From NCBI RefSeq assembly GCF_945956965.1, contig NZ_CAMFJS010000023.1, forward strand, positions 21,994-85,993: a stretch of 64,000 nt of DNA. The letters run 5' to 3'. A program made the translations under genes and the position numbers. Positions 38,283-45,946 of the stretch are shown in pieces. Position 1 is the stretch's first letter. Each line of letters begins with the position of its first letter. This DNA is from an uncultured Roseateles sp. (lineage in GTDB: Bacteria > Pseudomonadota > Gammaproteobacteria > Burkholderiales > Burkholderiaceae_C). Under the pieces are notes generated by a model. The model worked only from the letters and a program-made list of their open reading frames with translations. It was not told the DNA's origin and did not search any database.

Positions 38283-38643
38283 GGCTAACGCTAGGACTGC
38301 AGTGCTTGCCAAGGCAGATACTGGCAAGCGAGCGTGGCGCTGAAGTTGCGTTGCCGTCAACAGTGAGCTTGATAGGCGCGCTCAGCCCGAGCACATCAGC
38401 GTCCTCGGTACCCCGACCGACGCAACGGAGAAACCAGACGAGTTCGCGAAGTTGCCGTCTTGACCTCAATGCGAGCAGGTCTGCCGCAGCAATTTCTGGA
38501 CGAAGCGTCTTGCGCCGAACTCCCCCAATGGTGCGATGGACGAATCACGCAGATGCATCTCCAATGCACCAAGCTGCCCGGGTGTGGGTTGTTACCGAGC
38601 AACCCAACCTGCAATGCAACTCAAAATCTGGGCGAGGTTTTTC
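38283..38643. other. Non-coding stretch where an integron integrase would be expected
   Basis: No credible gene on either strand. In class 1 integrons the integrase gene would begin near 38640 and run leftward through this stretch. Here the start position is damaged: minus-strand ATAACAAG is followed by GAAAAACC where class 1 integrons have CCATGAAAACC. Stop codons then interrupt all frames, and I see no tyrosine-recombinase motif. An inverted repeat GGGTTG/CAACCC lies at 38586-38605, and GCTTGCC/GGCAAGC just after 38304. The composition is visibly lower in GC than the flanking chromosome. Confidence 0.55.
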
Positions 38644-38789
38644 CTTGTTATTTAATGTCCTTGCTTTGCACAGCAGAAGCCACACAAATCCAAGCTGCAA
38701 GCCGCTTGCAGCTTATCGACATCAGAAATGTTATGGAGACGGGACGCCAAGTTATGCGGCACGGCTGTCCCCATAAATCCAAGTTAGGC
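38644..38789 (+). mobile_element. attI: attI1-like integron recombination site
   Basis: The sequence parallels attI1 of class 1 integrons, as I remember it, element by element. CTTGTTAT (38644), ATCCAAGC-T-GCAAGC (38688-38702), ATGTTATGGAG (38728-38738), GTTATGC-GCA (38751-38761) and the terminal AAGTTAGGC (38781-38789) appear in the same order and nearly the same spacing. Crossover would fall between G38783 and T38784. TTAGGC then begins the first cassette, whose attC starts with the exact complement GCCTAA. A weak promoter-like pair (TTGCAG, 17 bases, TGTTAT) lies inside the site, comparable in place to P2 of class 1 integrons. Confidence 0.8.
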
Positions 38790-38791
38790 TC

Positions 38792-39448
38792 ATGCTCAAA
38801 GAAACAGCCGATCTACGCTACTACGTGTACGCTCATCTAGACCCAGATGGGCGAGTCTTCTACGTAGGAAAAGGAACAGGTAACCGAGCGTGGTCTACAG
38901 ATAGACATATCGTCTGGCACCGCTATGTTGATCACCATCTTGGTGGGAACTACTCCGTCAACATCATCCAGGACGGCCTCTCAGAAGATGAGGCGCTTGA
39001 GATTGAGGCAGGCTTGATATCAAAGCTAGGGCATCAACTTGTTAACTGGGAAAATCCTGGCCGCGCCTTTGACTTTCAGGCTCTCGAGAAATATCACGAG
39101 ATGCGCAATGCAAATCGGCAATTCTTTTCGGAAACCAAACCTCTGGAAAAAACAGCTACTGCACTTGCTATTGATCGGTACAAAGCTGCGATTGTGCGAA
39201 TGAAGGAATATGAAACACTAACTCTTGAGCGAGGTCTAGTCGCCGAACTGGCTGGCCCCAACACATGGGGAGACGTAGAGATGTTGGATCGACTTACCAT
39301 TTGCATGCAGAGCCTATCCATGCACAAAGAGCTACTCGAGGCCTGTGCGGACTACTTCGCGACCTTTCCTGATGCAGCCAGCACTACGCGAGGAATCACT
39401 ATCGTCAAACGAATGAAGCGCGCGAAAGAAAAGATAGAAACGGCTTAG
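38792..39448 (+). CDS. GIY-YIG nuclease-domain protein (integron cassette gene)
   Basis: Protein of 218 residues encoded by the first cassette. Residues 8-85 form a LEM3-type GIY-YIG domain: YYVYAHLDPDGRVFYVGKG carries the two signature tripeptide equivalents, the arginine is in GNRAW, and a conserved acidic segment is EDEALEIEAGLI. The C-terminal 120 residues are helical, with no recognised domain. A DNA or RNA nicking activity is predicted by fold only. The ATG lies two bases after attI, whose TTAGG may serve as ribosome binding site. Codon use is distinctly more AT-rich than in neighbouring genes, as expected for a captured cassette. Confidence 0.85.
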   Translation: MLKETADLRYYVYAHLDPDGRVFYVGKGTGNRAWSTDRHIVWHRYVDHHLGGNYSVNIIQDGLSEDEALEIEAGLISKLGHQLVNWENPGRAFDFQALEKYHEMRNANRQFFSETKPLEKTATALAIDRYKAAIVRMKEYETLTLERGLVAELAGPNTWGDVEMLDRLTICMQSLSMHKELLEACADYFATFPDAASTTRGITIVKRMKRAKEKIETA

Positions 39449-39503
39449 CATCGTCATCAGCCATGATTTCACTCGACTCTAAGCACCGTGCCTTCGCGCC
39501 CCA

Positions 39504-39620
39504 GCCTAACTGGGGGTTCAACGCGGACGCCAACATGGGCCATGCCTTCGGCATTTTCATGGCCCATGTCGGTACCCTCCGCACTTCGTGCTCCGGCGCC
39601 GGTTAACCAGGGCGTTGTGC
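39504..39620 (+). mobile_element. attC: attC recombination site of cassette 1
   Basis: A complete attC of 117 bases. R'' is GCCTAAC (39504-39510), L'' is in TTCAACGCGGACGCC, L' in GGCGCCGGTTAACC, and R' is GTTGTGC (39614-39620). The centre folds by ATGGGCCAT pairing with ATGGCCCAT, with an inner GCC-TTC-GGC. R'' pairs exactly with TTAGGC at the left end of the cassette, proving that both ends derive from one circular cassette. The outer arms line up closely with attC of class 1 aadA cassettes as I recall it. Confidence 0.88.
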
Positions 39621-39642
39621 CCCTGGGACTAGAGGAAAACCA

Positions 39643-40044
39643 ATGAATCGCTTTTTGCTTGTACTTACCGGATTGGCTGTTTCGGGCGCATCACACGCAG
39701 TCGAATCGTGTGCAGTTCAAGCCGCGCGCCTGATGTCGCAAGGTAGGCTCTCCGAGCTTTCAGCAATGTTCACGGCGCCAGGGGAGGATGTTTCTCGTGG
39801 CCTCGTGCAGTTGGCAAGTTATGTTGGCCCTATCGAGGTGGTGTTGCCGAATTCCCGTCAAATTGATGGCTCGTACACGCGGAAGTCCGTTGCGGTGGCT
39901 TCGCTGCCTTCAAATTACAAATTTGACGGCAGTTGGGCGGTCGCAACTACTGGAAGTGGGGGGCGCTATGAGTTCCAAGCGTCCTCCGAGCCCGGCTCAT
40001 CCTGCAGGTTGCTGGCATTGCACGTGAGCAAACTCTCCAAATGA
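39643..40044 (+). CDS. Small exported protein of unknown function (cassette 2)
   Basis: Hypothetical protein of 133 residues. It starts with a Sec signal peptide (MNRFLLVLTGLAVSGASHA, cleavage probably after SHA). The mature part has two cysteines, one near the N-terminus (ESCAV) and one near the C-terminus (SSCRLL), which could form a disulphide in the periplasm. A gene start AGAGGAAAACCA lies before the ATG. It occupies the second cassette, which begins at T39615 (TTGTGC). I do not recognise the family; integron cassettes often encode such orphans. Confidence 0.75.
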   Translation: MNRFLLVLTGLAVSGASHAVESCAVQAARLMSQGRLSELSAMFTAPGEDVSRGLVQLASYVGPIEVVLPNSRQIDGSYTRKSVAVASLPSNYKFDGSWAVATTGSGGRYEFQASSEPGSSCRLLALHVSKLSK

Positions 40045-40069
40045 GGAGTTTTCCTCAGACGGAGATTTG

Positions 40070-40180
40070 GCATAACCCTTCACTCAACCGGATTGGCCAC
40101 GGCACGACGCTTGCGGGCTTCATTGGATTCAGGCCCTTCAGCGTCTTGCCCTCGCGGGTCGGTTAGCTCAATCATTACAG
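40070..40180 (+). mobile_element. attC: Diverged attC-like site of cassette 2
   Basis: R'' is GCATAAC (40070-40076), which pairs with the cassette start TTGTGC allowing one G-T pair. L'' is in ACTCAACCGGA and L' in TCGGTTAG. The centre folds through GACGCT and GGGC pairing with GCCC and AGCGTC. The expected R' core GTT is replaced: ATTACAG occupies that place, six bases after L'. The site is probably inactive, or the end of the array has been altered. Confidence 0.6.
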
Positions 40181-40241
40181 CGCAACCCTGTTTCCACATC
40201 CCCTCATTGGCACCATTCAAATTTGGCATTAGCTTGCTGCA

Positions 40242-40691
40242 ATGACATTCGAATTCAAAAAGGGCACAGGGCGCGAGGACGTCTTGCTGATCACCCGGCC
40301 AGATGGCTCTTCACAAACCCTTGTCTGCCCCAAGCAAGGCATCATTCCGCATGAAATGGTGCATTACGCGGTGGAGTCGGTGTTGAAGCGGAATGGCTTT
40401 TTGGCCAAGGTGATCCAGGGAGAGGTGCCTGGCTACATCATGTCGCCGTCCGACGAAGCTGAGAGCGTTGAGCGCCTGGTGGAGACGATGCAGGCGGATG
40501 GCTGGTCGGGCTGGGCGTCCGATCCTGCAGCGATCTTGGACATGTACGCGGTGACTTGCAATGCCCGTGCATCCAAGCCATTGCCGATACAGGAGAGGGA
40601 TGTCCAAGAAGTCCGTGACTTCATCTTGACGCTCACTGCCAAATGGTCAGCAGTTGCGACAGGGCAGTCCCTCAAGCTTCCAGGCTTGTGA
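40242..40691 (+). CDS. Hypothetical protein with HExxH motif
   Basis: Unrecognised protein of 149 residues with no signal peptide. The segment GIIPHEMVHYAVESVL (HEMVH at residues 37-41) has the HExxH form of zinc metallopeptidases, but the protein is short and no third ligand is evident, so the match may be chance. It follows the diverged attC2 and has no attC of its own after it, so it is either a cassette that lost its site or the chromosomal gene flanking the array. A stem GCTAGCCA/TGGCTAGC lies 18 bases past its stop. Confidence 0.65.
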   Translation: MTFEFKKGTGREDVLLITRPDGSSQTLVCPKQGIIPHEMVHYAVESVLKRNGFLAKVIQGEVPGYIMSPSDEAESVERLVETMQADGWSGWASDPAAILDMYAVTCNARASKPLPIQERDVQEVRDFILTLTAKWSAVATGQSLKLPGL

Positions 40692-40837
40692 GCCTTGCGG
40701 GCTAGCCATTGCTTGCGCCAAGCCACTGGCTAGCAAGGGCTTGCATCCTTGAGGGATTCATTTCATTCAGGGCGGGCAGCGACCTGCCGTCGCAGGCCAT
40801 TAAGCTCGAACCTCAAGCAGCTCAAACACCCCAAGCC

Positions 40838-41788
40838 ATGACCAGCCCCACGTCCGCCGCCCTCCCCCAATCCTCAACAACAGGCTTGGCATTTCTTTCG
40901 GCTTGCGGGGCGGGCGTGCTATGGGGCACGGGCGCGCTGATCGTGAATCTGCTGGTCGAGAAGCATGGCTTCACACCCGCCAATATCTCGTTCTGGCGTT
41001 TCCTTGTGGGCGCCGTCGTGCTGCTGGCTGTTTTCGGAAGGCAGATTTCCTGGACCCGGCTGCGCCCGCAGCTGAGGACGGTGCTGCTGGCGGGCATTGG
41101 CATGGCGGGCTATGTGCTGCTGTGGTTTCTGGGCATCGAGCAAATGGGGGCGGCGGTGCCCACCTTGATTGCACTTTGTCTGCCACCGGTGATCGTCACG
41201 GCCATCGCCGTTGCACGCGGGCAAGAACGCGCCGACGCCCAACTCATGCGGGTGCTTTTGGGCGCCATCGTCGGGACTGTGCTCATCGTTGCTCAGCACG
41301 GCTCGCAAGCCAGCAGCACAAGCAGCGGTGGCTCAAGCCATGGCGCCGTAGTGCTCGGCGTCCTTTTTTCCATCGGCTCAGCGCTGCTCTACGCAGGCTT
41401 CTCGACGGTCAGCGGCCGACTGTCTACGGCGCTCGGCGCCGGGCCTGCCACGGCATGCCTGACCCTTGTTGCCGCCGCAGCCATGGGCCTGTTTGGCTTG
41501 TATCTCCCGCTTTCGTGGCCCAGCGATGTGCCGCCGCAAGCCTGGTTCCTCTACTTGGGCATTGTGACGGCAGCGCTTGCACTGCTGGCCTTCAGCTGGG
41601 GCGCTGCACGCTTGAAGCCCACGGCCTTGACCGTTGCGACCCTGCTGGAGCCGCAGACCGCAGTGGTGTTATCAACCGCCCTGCTCGGCCAGCAACTCAG
41701 CGCCACGCAGTGGTTCGGCGGGGTGCTGCTTTTGCTGAGCATTTTCGTGCTGGGCAAGCGCGCTGCAGGCAAGAGCGGGAGTCACTGA
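40838..41788 (+). CDS. EamA-family (DMT superfamily) transporter
   Basis: Inner-membrane permease of 316 residues with about ten hydrophobic helices arranged as two EamA repeats. The first repeat has GAGVLWGTGALIVNLLVEKH and SFWRFLVGAVVLL; the second has SIGSALLYAGFSTVSGRLST and ends LLEPQTAVVLSTALLGQQLS. Such proteins export metabolites or amino acids; the substrate is unknown. The ATG at 40838 begins a typical cytoplasmic tail. No clear Shine-Dalgarno is visible. The frame extends upstream without transporter-like sequence. Confidence 0.88.
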   Translation: MTSPTSAALPQSSTTGLAFLSACGAGVLWGTGALIVNLLVEKHGFTPANISFWRFLVGAVVLLAVFGRQISWTRLRPQLRTVLLAGIGMAGYVLLWFLGIEQMGAAVPTLIALCLPPVIVTAIAVARGQERADAQLMRVLLGAIVGTVLIVAQHGSQASSTSSGGSSHGAVVLGVLFSIGSALLYAGFSTVSGRLSTALGAGPATACLTLVAAAAMGLFGLYLPLSWPSDVPPQAWFLYLGIVTAALALLAFSWGAARLKPTALTVATLLEPQTAVVLSTALLGQQLSATQWFGGVLLLLSIFVLGKRAAGKSGSH

Positions 41789-41846
41789 GGGCTCAGCGCC
41801 AATTCAAGCGCGCTTGCGGTGCTGACTCGATCACCTTGAGCGCTGG

Positions 41847-42848
41847 TCAAGCCAGCCCTTCTTTCACCGGGGGCGCAAACATCTGAAAAGTATTGCGCCC
41901 CGCTTTTTTGGCCTCGTACATCGCAGCATCGGCGGCCGGGCAGAGGTCATCAAAGCTCTGGTGCCCTTCGTTCATCAAGGTTGCACCGATGCTGACCGTG
42001 CTGGAGTAGGGAATCGCACCCAGCACATAGGGCTGGGCGAGTGCGAGCAAAATCTTCTCGGCAATCGCGCGTGTTTTTCTGGTGGCATCGACGGCATCGG
42101 TGCCGAGGTTTTCCAGCATCACCACGAACTCGTCACCTGAGATGCGCGCCACCGTGTCGGCCTCTCTGACCGCGGCCCTCAGACGTGCAGCAATCTCCTT
42201 GAGCAACAGGTCACCCACTTCGTGACCATGCTGGTCATTGACGGCTTTGAAGTTGTCTGCGTCCAAAAACAAGAGCGCGCCGATTTGCTGGCTTCTTTTG
42301 GCGCTGTGCAGGGCTTGGCTGACGCGGTCGATGAGCAGGCGGCGGTTGGGGAGTTGGGTCAAGGCATCGGTCATCGCCATCTGGTGCAGGCTGGCGTTGA
42401 GTTGTTCCAACTGGGCTTTCTGGGCGGACAACTCGAGGTTCAGCCTTTTCAGCTCTTCTTCTTGATGTCGCCGCGTGTGGACGTTGTAGGTGACGCCAAT
42501 CAAGTGCTTGGCGCCCGGATCATCCGCTCGTTCGACGATTTTTCCGCTATTGGCGTACCAAACCCAGGCACCGGACTTGGCGCGAATTCTGAATTCGCAC
42601 TGGTACTTGGGCGTCTTTCCGCTCGCATGTTCATCGAGCGCATTTCTCATTCGATCAACATCCTCGGGGTGAATGATGGCGAAGATGTTGTCCATGCATT
42701 CGCCCGCCTCTTGCTCCGTGTAGCCAAGCTCTGCATAGACCTTGGTGGCTTTGCGGGTGACCCGGCCGCTGACGAGTTCGTTTTCCCAAACGTCCAAATC
42801 AGCGGCATCCATGACCACTTGCAGGAATTCTTCCCGTGGCATCTTCAT
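41847..42848 (-). CDS. PAS-domain diguanylate cyclase
   Basis: Cytoplasmic signalling protein of 333 residues. A PAS/PAC sensor (about residues 8-130, with AIIHPEDVDRMRNAL and FRIRAKSGAWVWYANSG) is followed by a short coiled coil and a GGDEF domain (about 165-325). The active-site motif is SGDEF instead of GGDEF, with all acidic residues kept, and LTQLPNRRLLIDRV begins the domain. An inhibitory-site RxxD (READ) lies five residues before it. c-di-GMP synthesis is therefore likely but not certain. I chose the ATG at 42848, with AAGGG about ten bases before it; a GTG 20 codons upstream is possible. The PAS ligand is unknown. Confidence 0.88.
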   Translation of the reverse strand: MKMPREEFLQVVMDAADLDVWENELVSGRVTRKATKVYAELGYTEQEAGECMDNIFAIIHPEDVDRMRNALDEHASGKTPKYQCEFRIRAKSGAWVWYANSGKIVERADDPGAKHLIGVTYNVHTRRHQEEELKRLNLELSAQKAQLEQLNASLHQMAMTDALTQLPNRRLLIDRVSQALHSAKRSQQIGALLFLDADNFKAVNDQHGHEVGDLLLKEIAARLRAAVREADTVARISGDEFVVMLENLGTDAVDATRKTRAIAEKILLALAQPYVLGAIPYSSTVSIGATLMNEGHQSFDDLCPAADAAMYEAKKAGRNTFQMFAPPVKEGLA

Positions 42849-43230
42849 GGGCTGTGTTCCCTTTGCAATGTCATGGCGCTCATTCTCGAAAGAGAAAGTC
42901 AACTGCACAAAGCAAAGTATGGCGCATGCGGAGGGCTAGCCAAGACTTCCATTCGTCCCTGCCGGGTGCAGGCGGCTCCGTCGCTGTGGAAAATTTAGCT
43001 CGCGTCGGCCTTGAGGCGCAGCAAGGATGTTCACGGCGCGGGCATCATCCCGTGCCGTTCAAGAATTGCTCGCCCCTCCATATTGCGAGCCTGAACTCCC
43101 TCGGGCGTCGTAGCGAGGAAATCCGGGGCGCCGAGCAAGAAGATGCGCAGCGCCACCGCAAAGACTGGCTGAGTCGCACTGTGCGCAAAGCGTACCCCAG
43201 CTAACACCAGCCTTCACCGGCTAGGTGCGG
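42849..43230. other. Intergenic region, no gene seen
   Basis: About 380 bases between the GGDEF gene and the livF relic. No protein-like frame is present. The right end (43199-43230) resembles the sequence just downstream of livF at 47416-47452, so it may belong to the same ancestral segment as the relic. Confidence 0.5.
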
Positions 43231-43305
43231 CTAGGCCTCCAGCCAAGCCTTGCGCACACCGCTATGGCTGCGCAAGTCGGCCGGGGCCCCGCTTGTCTTT
43301 GCGCC
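43231..43305 (-). pseudogene. Relic of a livF 3' end
   Basis: Immediately after the porin stop, the minus strand reads GAPADLRSHSGVRKAWLEA then TAG. This matches the intact LivF C-terminus GTPAELRSNSYVRKEWLEV at 13 of 19 positions. Nucleotide similarity to 47452-47510 is obvious and extends past the stop. No upstream part of an ABC ATPase remains, so this is the tail of a lost or rearranged gene and has no start. Confidence 0.8.
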
Positions 43306-44280
43306 TCAGAAGCGATGGCGGATGCCGGCGCCGTAGCTGGCGCCGCTGCTCAAGCCCGTCAGCTTGTCGTTCATGTAGGCGGCATAGACATCGGTGCGCT
43401 TGGACAGCGAATAGTCATAGCCGACGGTGACGGTCGTGCGGTCGGCGCCGGCCGAGGCCGAGATGCGCCCGTATTGCGCCAGCAGCTTGCCGCTGCCCAC
43501 CGGCACGGCCACACCCACATTGGCGAGCTTGTAGTCGCGCTTGCTGGTGGTGTTCTCCACATCGCTGTACTGGCCGAACAGCTTGGCGACGCCGAAATCG
43601 TAGGAGGCCGCGACCTGCGTCGTTTCGGTGTCATCCACCGTCGCGCCCTTGGCCACCTTTTGATAGACGGCCGAGACTGCAAAGCCACCGTCGCCGTAGC
43701 CGGCGTTGACACCCCAGTTGCGGCCGCCTGCGCCCTCACCGGCGGCGACGATCACGCCGCCGCTGAAGCCGCCCATTTTCGGCGCCACGTAAAGCACCGA
43801 GTCGCTCCAGCCGGAGTCGCCAGTGACGGTGCCGCTGGTGAAGGTGTGGCGGATCGCAGGCGAAAAGCCGAAGGAGTCGCCAAAGGCGTTGAACAACAGC
43901 GTGCTGACGAACAGCGGCGTCGTGTTGCGGCCGATTTTGAGGGTACCCAGCTCCTGGCTGGACAAGCTGGCGAAAGCATTGCGCGCCCACATGGCATCGC
44001 CATTGAAGCGGCCGGCGGTGCCGCCGTCGGGCTGCAGAAAGCTCTCCATCACGAAGCCGGCCGTCAGACCGCCGCCCAGGTCTTCGCGGCCCGAGAAGCC
44101 GATGTAGCTGGTCGTCATGCTGCCGCTTTCGGCCTTCGTGATGGCCTGGCCGCCTGGGGCTTTGAAGGAGCCGACGCTCAGGTCCATCAAGCCGTAAAGC
44201 GTGACATTGGACTGCGCCTGCGCGGCGGCGCCCAGCAGGGCCAGTACGGCGGCAGCGGCGATCTTGTTGGATGTCTTCAT
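43306..44280 (-). CDS. Trimeric general porin, betaproteobacterial type
   Basis: Outer-membrane diffusion channel of 324 residues, probably a 16-stranded barrel. The signal peptide ends AAAQAQ, followed by SNVTLYGLMDLSVGSF, the standard start of Burkholderiales porins. The C-terminus is GASYGAGIRHRF, with the terminal phenylalanine needed for BAM recognition. Repeated strands such as TQVAASYDFGVAKLFGQYSD fit the family. AAGGAAC lies nine bases before the ATG at 44280. It is downstream of an ABC importer; uptake of the same solute through the outer membrane is possible but unproven. Confidence 0.92.
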   Translation of the reverse strand: MKTSNKIAAAAVLALLGAAAQAQSNVTLYGLMDLSVGSFKAPGGQAITKAESGSMTTSYIGFSGREDLGGGLTAGFVMESFLQPDGGTAGRFNGDAMWARNAFASLSSQELGTLKIGRNTTPLFVSTLLFNAFGDSFGFSPAIRHTFTSGTVTGDSGWSDSVLYVAPKMGGFSGGVIVAAGEGAGGRNWGVNAGYGDGGFAVSAVYQKVAKGATVDDTETTQVAASYDFGVAKLFGQYSDVENTTSKRDYKLANVGVAVPVGSGKLLAQYGRISASAGADRTTVTVGYDYSLSKRTDVYAAYMNDKLTGLSSGASYGAGIRHRF

Positions 44281-44339
44281 CGGATGGGTTCCTTTTTTAT
44301 GGAGGGAGGTGAGATCAGAAAATTTGCGGCGCGGACTGC

Positions 44340-45122
44340 TCAATGGTTCTCGCCACCGCGGTGCGCCCAGCCGGTCAGGCGGCGCTCCAGCACGGCGAAC
44401 AGCTCGTACATCAGCATGGCCATCGCGCCGACGACCACCAGCCCGGCAAAAGCCAAGCCCATCTGCATCGAGGCGCCGGCAGAGATCAGCAAATAGCCGA
44501 TGCCTTCATTCGAGGCGGTCATCTCGGACACGGTGGTGCCCACGAAGGCCAGCGTGATTGCCACCTTCAGCGCGGCGAAGAAGTACGGCATGGCACGCGG
44601 CAGGCCGATCTTCATCAGCACGTCCCAGCGCCTGGCACCCAGCACCCGCAGCACATCCTCCAACTCGGGCTCCAGCGTGGCCAGGCCGGTGGCGATATTG
44701 ACCATGATGGGGAAGAAGCTGATCAAAAAGGCCGTCAAGATGGCCGGCCCGACACCGATGCCGAACCACACCACCAAGATGGGCACAAAGGCCGCCTTGG
44801 GCAGCGCGTTGAAGCCAGTCATCAGCGGATACATTGCCCGGTAGGCCAGTTGCGAGCTGCCCATCAGGAAGCCCAGCAGCACGCCCACCACGATGGCAAT
44901 GCCAAAGCCCGCCACCGTGACCCAGAAGGTGCGCCAGGCATGGCCGAGGATGGTGCTGTGATGCTCGGCCACCGCCTGCCCGATCGCCATGGGGCTGGGA
45001 AAGATGAACTCCGAGACCTGCAAGGCGCTGCACAGCACCTGCCACAGCAGCACGATGGCCAGCAACAACAGCCAGGCGGCATAGCGCTGGAACAGCAGAT
45101 GGGGTTCGCGGCGGCCCTTCAT
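44340..45122 (-). CDS. ABC transporter permease (nitrate/sulfonate type)
   Basis: Inner-membrane permease of 260 residues with about six helices, SsuC/TauC-like. The EAA loop that contacts the ATPase is visible in LEDVLRVLGARRWDVLMKIG followed by LPRAMPYFFAALKVA. Its ATG overlaps the ATPase stop as ATGA. With the ATPase and binding protein it forms a complete importer. Substrates of this class include sulfonates, nitrate and pyrimidine precursors; none can be chosen from the sequence. A 59-base gap separates it from the porin start. Confidence 0.92.
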   Translation of the reverse strand: MKGRREPHLLFQRYAAWLLLLAIVLLWQVLCSALQVSEFIFPSPMAIGQAVAEHHSTILGHAWRTFWVTVAGFGIAIVVGVLLGFLMGSSQLAYRAMYPLMTGFNALPKAAFVPILVVWFGIGVGPAILTAFLISFFPIMVNIATGLATLEPELEDVLRVLGARRWDVLMKIGLPRAMPYFFAALKVAITLAFVGTTVSEMTASNEGIGYLLISAGASMQMGLAFAGLVVVGAMAMLMYELFAVLERRLTGWAHRGGENH

Positions 45123-45946
45123 TGCGCCACCTCCGCACTGGGCTTGCCCACATGTCGCAGGGCACCGATGTGGCTGCGCAACTCGTGCACGATCTCGGTG
45201 AACTCGGGCTTATAGGTCAGCTCCAGCTCGCGCGGTCGCGGCAGCTCGATCTCGCGCCTGTGCAGCAGCCGCCCCGGGCTCTTGCTCATCACATAGACCG
45301 TGTCGGCCAGGAACACGCTTTCGCGCAAATCATGCGTCACCAAGATCACGTTGAAACCCTTCTCAGCCTGCAGGTCCCGCAAGGCGCACCACAGCTCTTC
45401 ACGCGTGAAGGCATCCAGCGCACCGAAGGGCTCATCCAGCAGCAACAGCTGCGGCTCGTGAATCAGCGCGCGGCAGATGCTGGCGCGTTGCTGCATGCCG
45501 CCCGACAACTGCCAGGGGAACTTGTCCTCATAACCGGCCAGGCCCACGCTGGCCAGCAAGGCGCGGGCACGCTCGGTGTACTCAGCTTTTTTGGCACGCA
45601 ACTGGCTGCGATGCGGCTCAACGATTTCCAGCGGCAACATCACGTTCGCCAGCGTTGTGCGCCAGGGCAGCAGCGAGGCCGCCTGGAAAGCCATGCCGCT
45701 GATCTTCAGCGGGCCGGTGACGGGCTGGCCGTCAACGACGATCTCGCCGCGGCTGGGCTTCTTCAAGCCGGTGGCCAGCTTCATGAAGGTGGATTTGCCA
45801 CAGCCAGAGGGGCCGACGATGGCGGCGAACTCGCCGCGCTTGAGCGTCAGCGATATGTCCTCGACGGCAAACTTGCCTTGGGCCCACAGCTGTTCGTTGT
45901 AAGCGAGCCAGACGCGCTTGAACTCGACGAAAGCGGCGTCTGTCAT
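45119..45946 (-). CDS. ABC transporter ATP-binding protein (SsuB/TauB type)
   Basis: Cytoplasmic ATPase of 275 residues that powers the NMT1-type importer. Walker A is GPSGCGKST, the signature is QLSGGMQQRASICRAL, and Walker B is LLLLDEPFGALDAFTR followed by VTHDLRESVFLAD. The ATG at 45946 overlaps the stop of the binding-protein gene as ATGA, and its own stop overlaps the permease ATG the same way, so the three genes are tightly coupled. Upstream in-frame codons lie inside the binding-protein gene. Confidence 0.93.
   Translation of the reverse strand: MTDAAFVEFKRVWLAYNEQLWAQGKFAVEDISLTLKRGEFAAIVGPSGCGKSTFMKLATGLKKPSRGEIVVDGQPVTGPLKISGMAFQAASLLPWRTTLANVMLPLEIVEPHRSQLRAKKAEYTERARALLASVGLAGYEDKFPWQLSGGMQQRASICRALIHEPQLLLLDEPFGALDAFTREELWCALRDLQAEKGFNVILVTHDLRESVFLADTVYVMSKSPGRLLHRREIELPRPRELELTYKPEFTEIVHELRSHIGALRHVGKPSAEVAQ

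Noticed and set aside
38283..38360. A further attC-like palindrome right after the alpha/beta hydrolase (GGCTAAC, then GCTTGCC/GGCAAGC, then GTTGCC)
   Set aside because: R' does not fit GTTRRRY, the L'-R' spacing is too short, and the preceding gene has chromosomal composition. Kept only as a possible relic.
38410..38470. Minus-strand VKTATSRTRLVSPLRR, reminiscent of the IntI1 N-terminus (MKTATAPLPPLRS)
   Set aside because: The match is short, lies about 180 bases from where the integrase start should be, has no start codon and soon meets stops. Probably coincidence; only a profile search could settle it.
38392..38620. Minus-strand frame containing LRRSGYRGR, resembling pieces of transposases or recombinases
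   Set aside because: No flanking motif, no start signal and no inverted repeats; composition is not protein-like.
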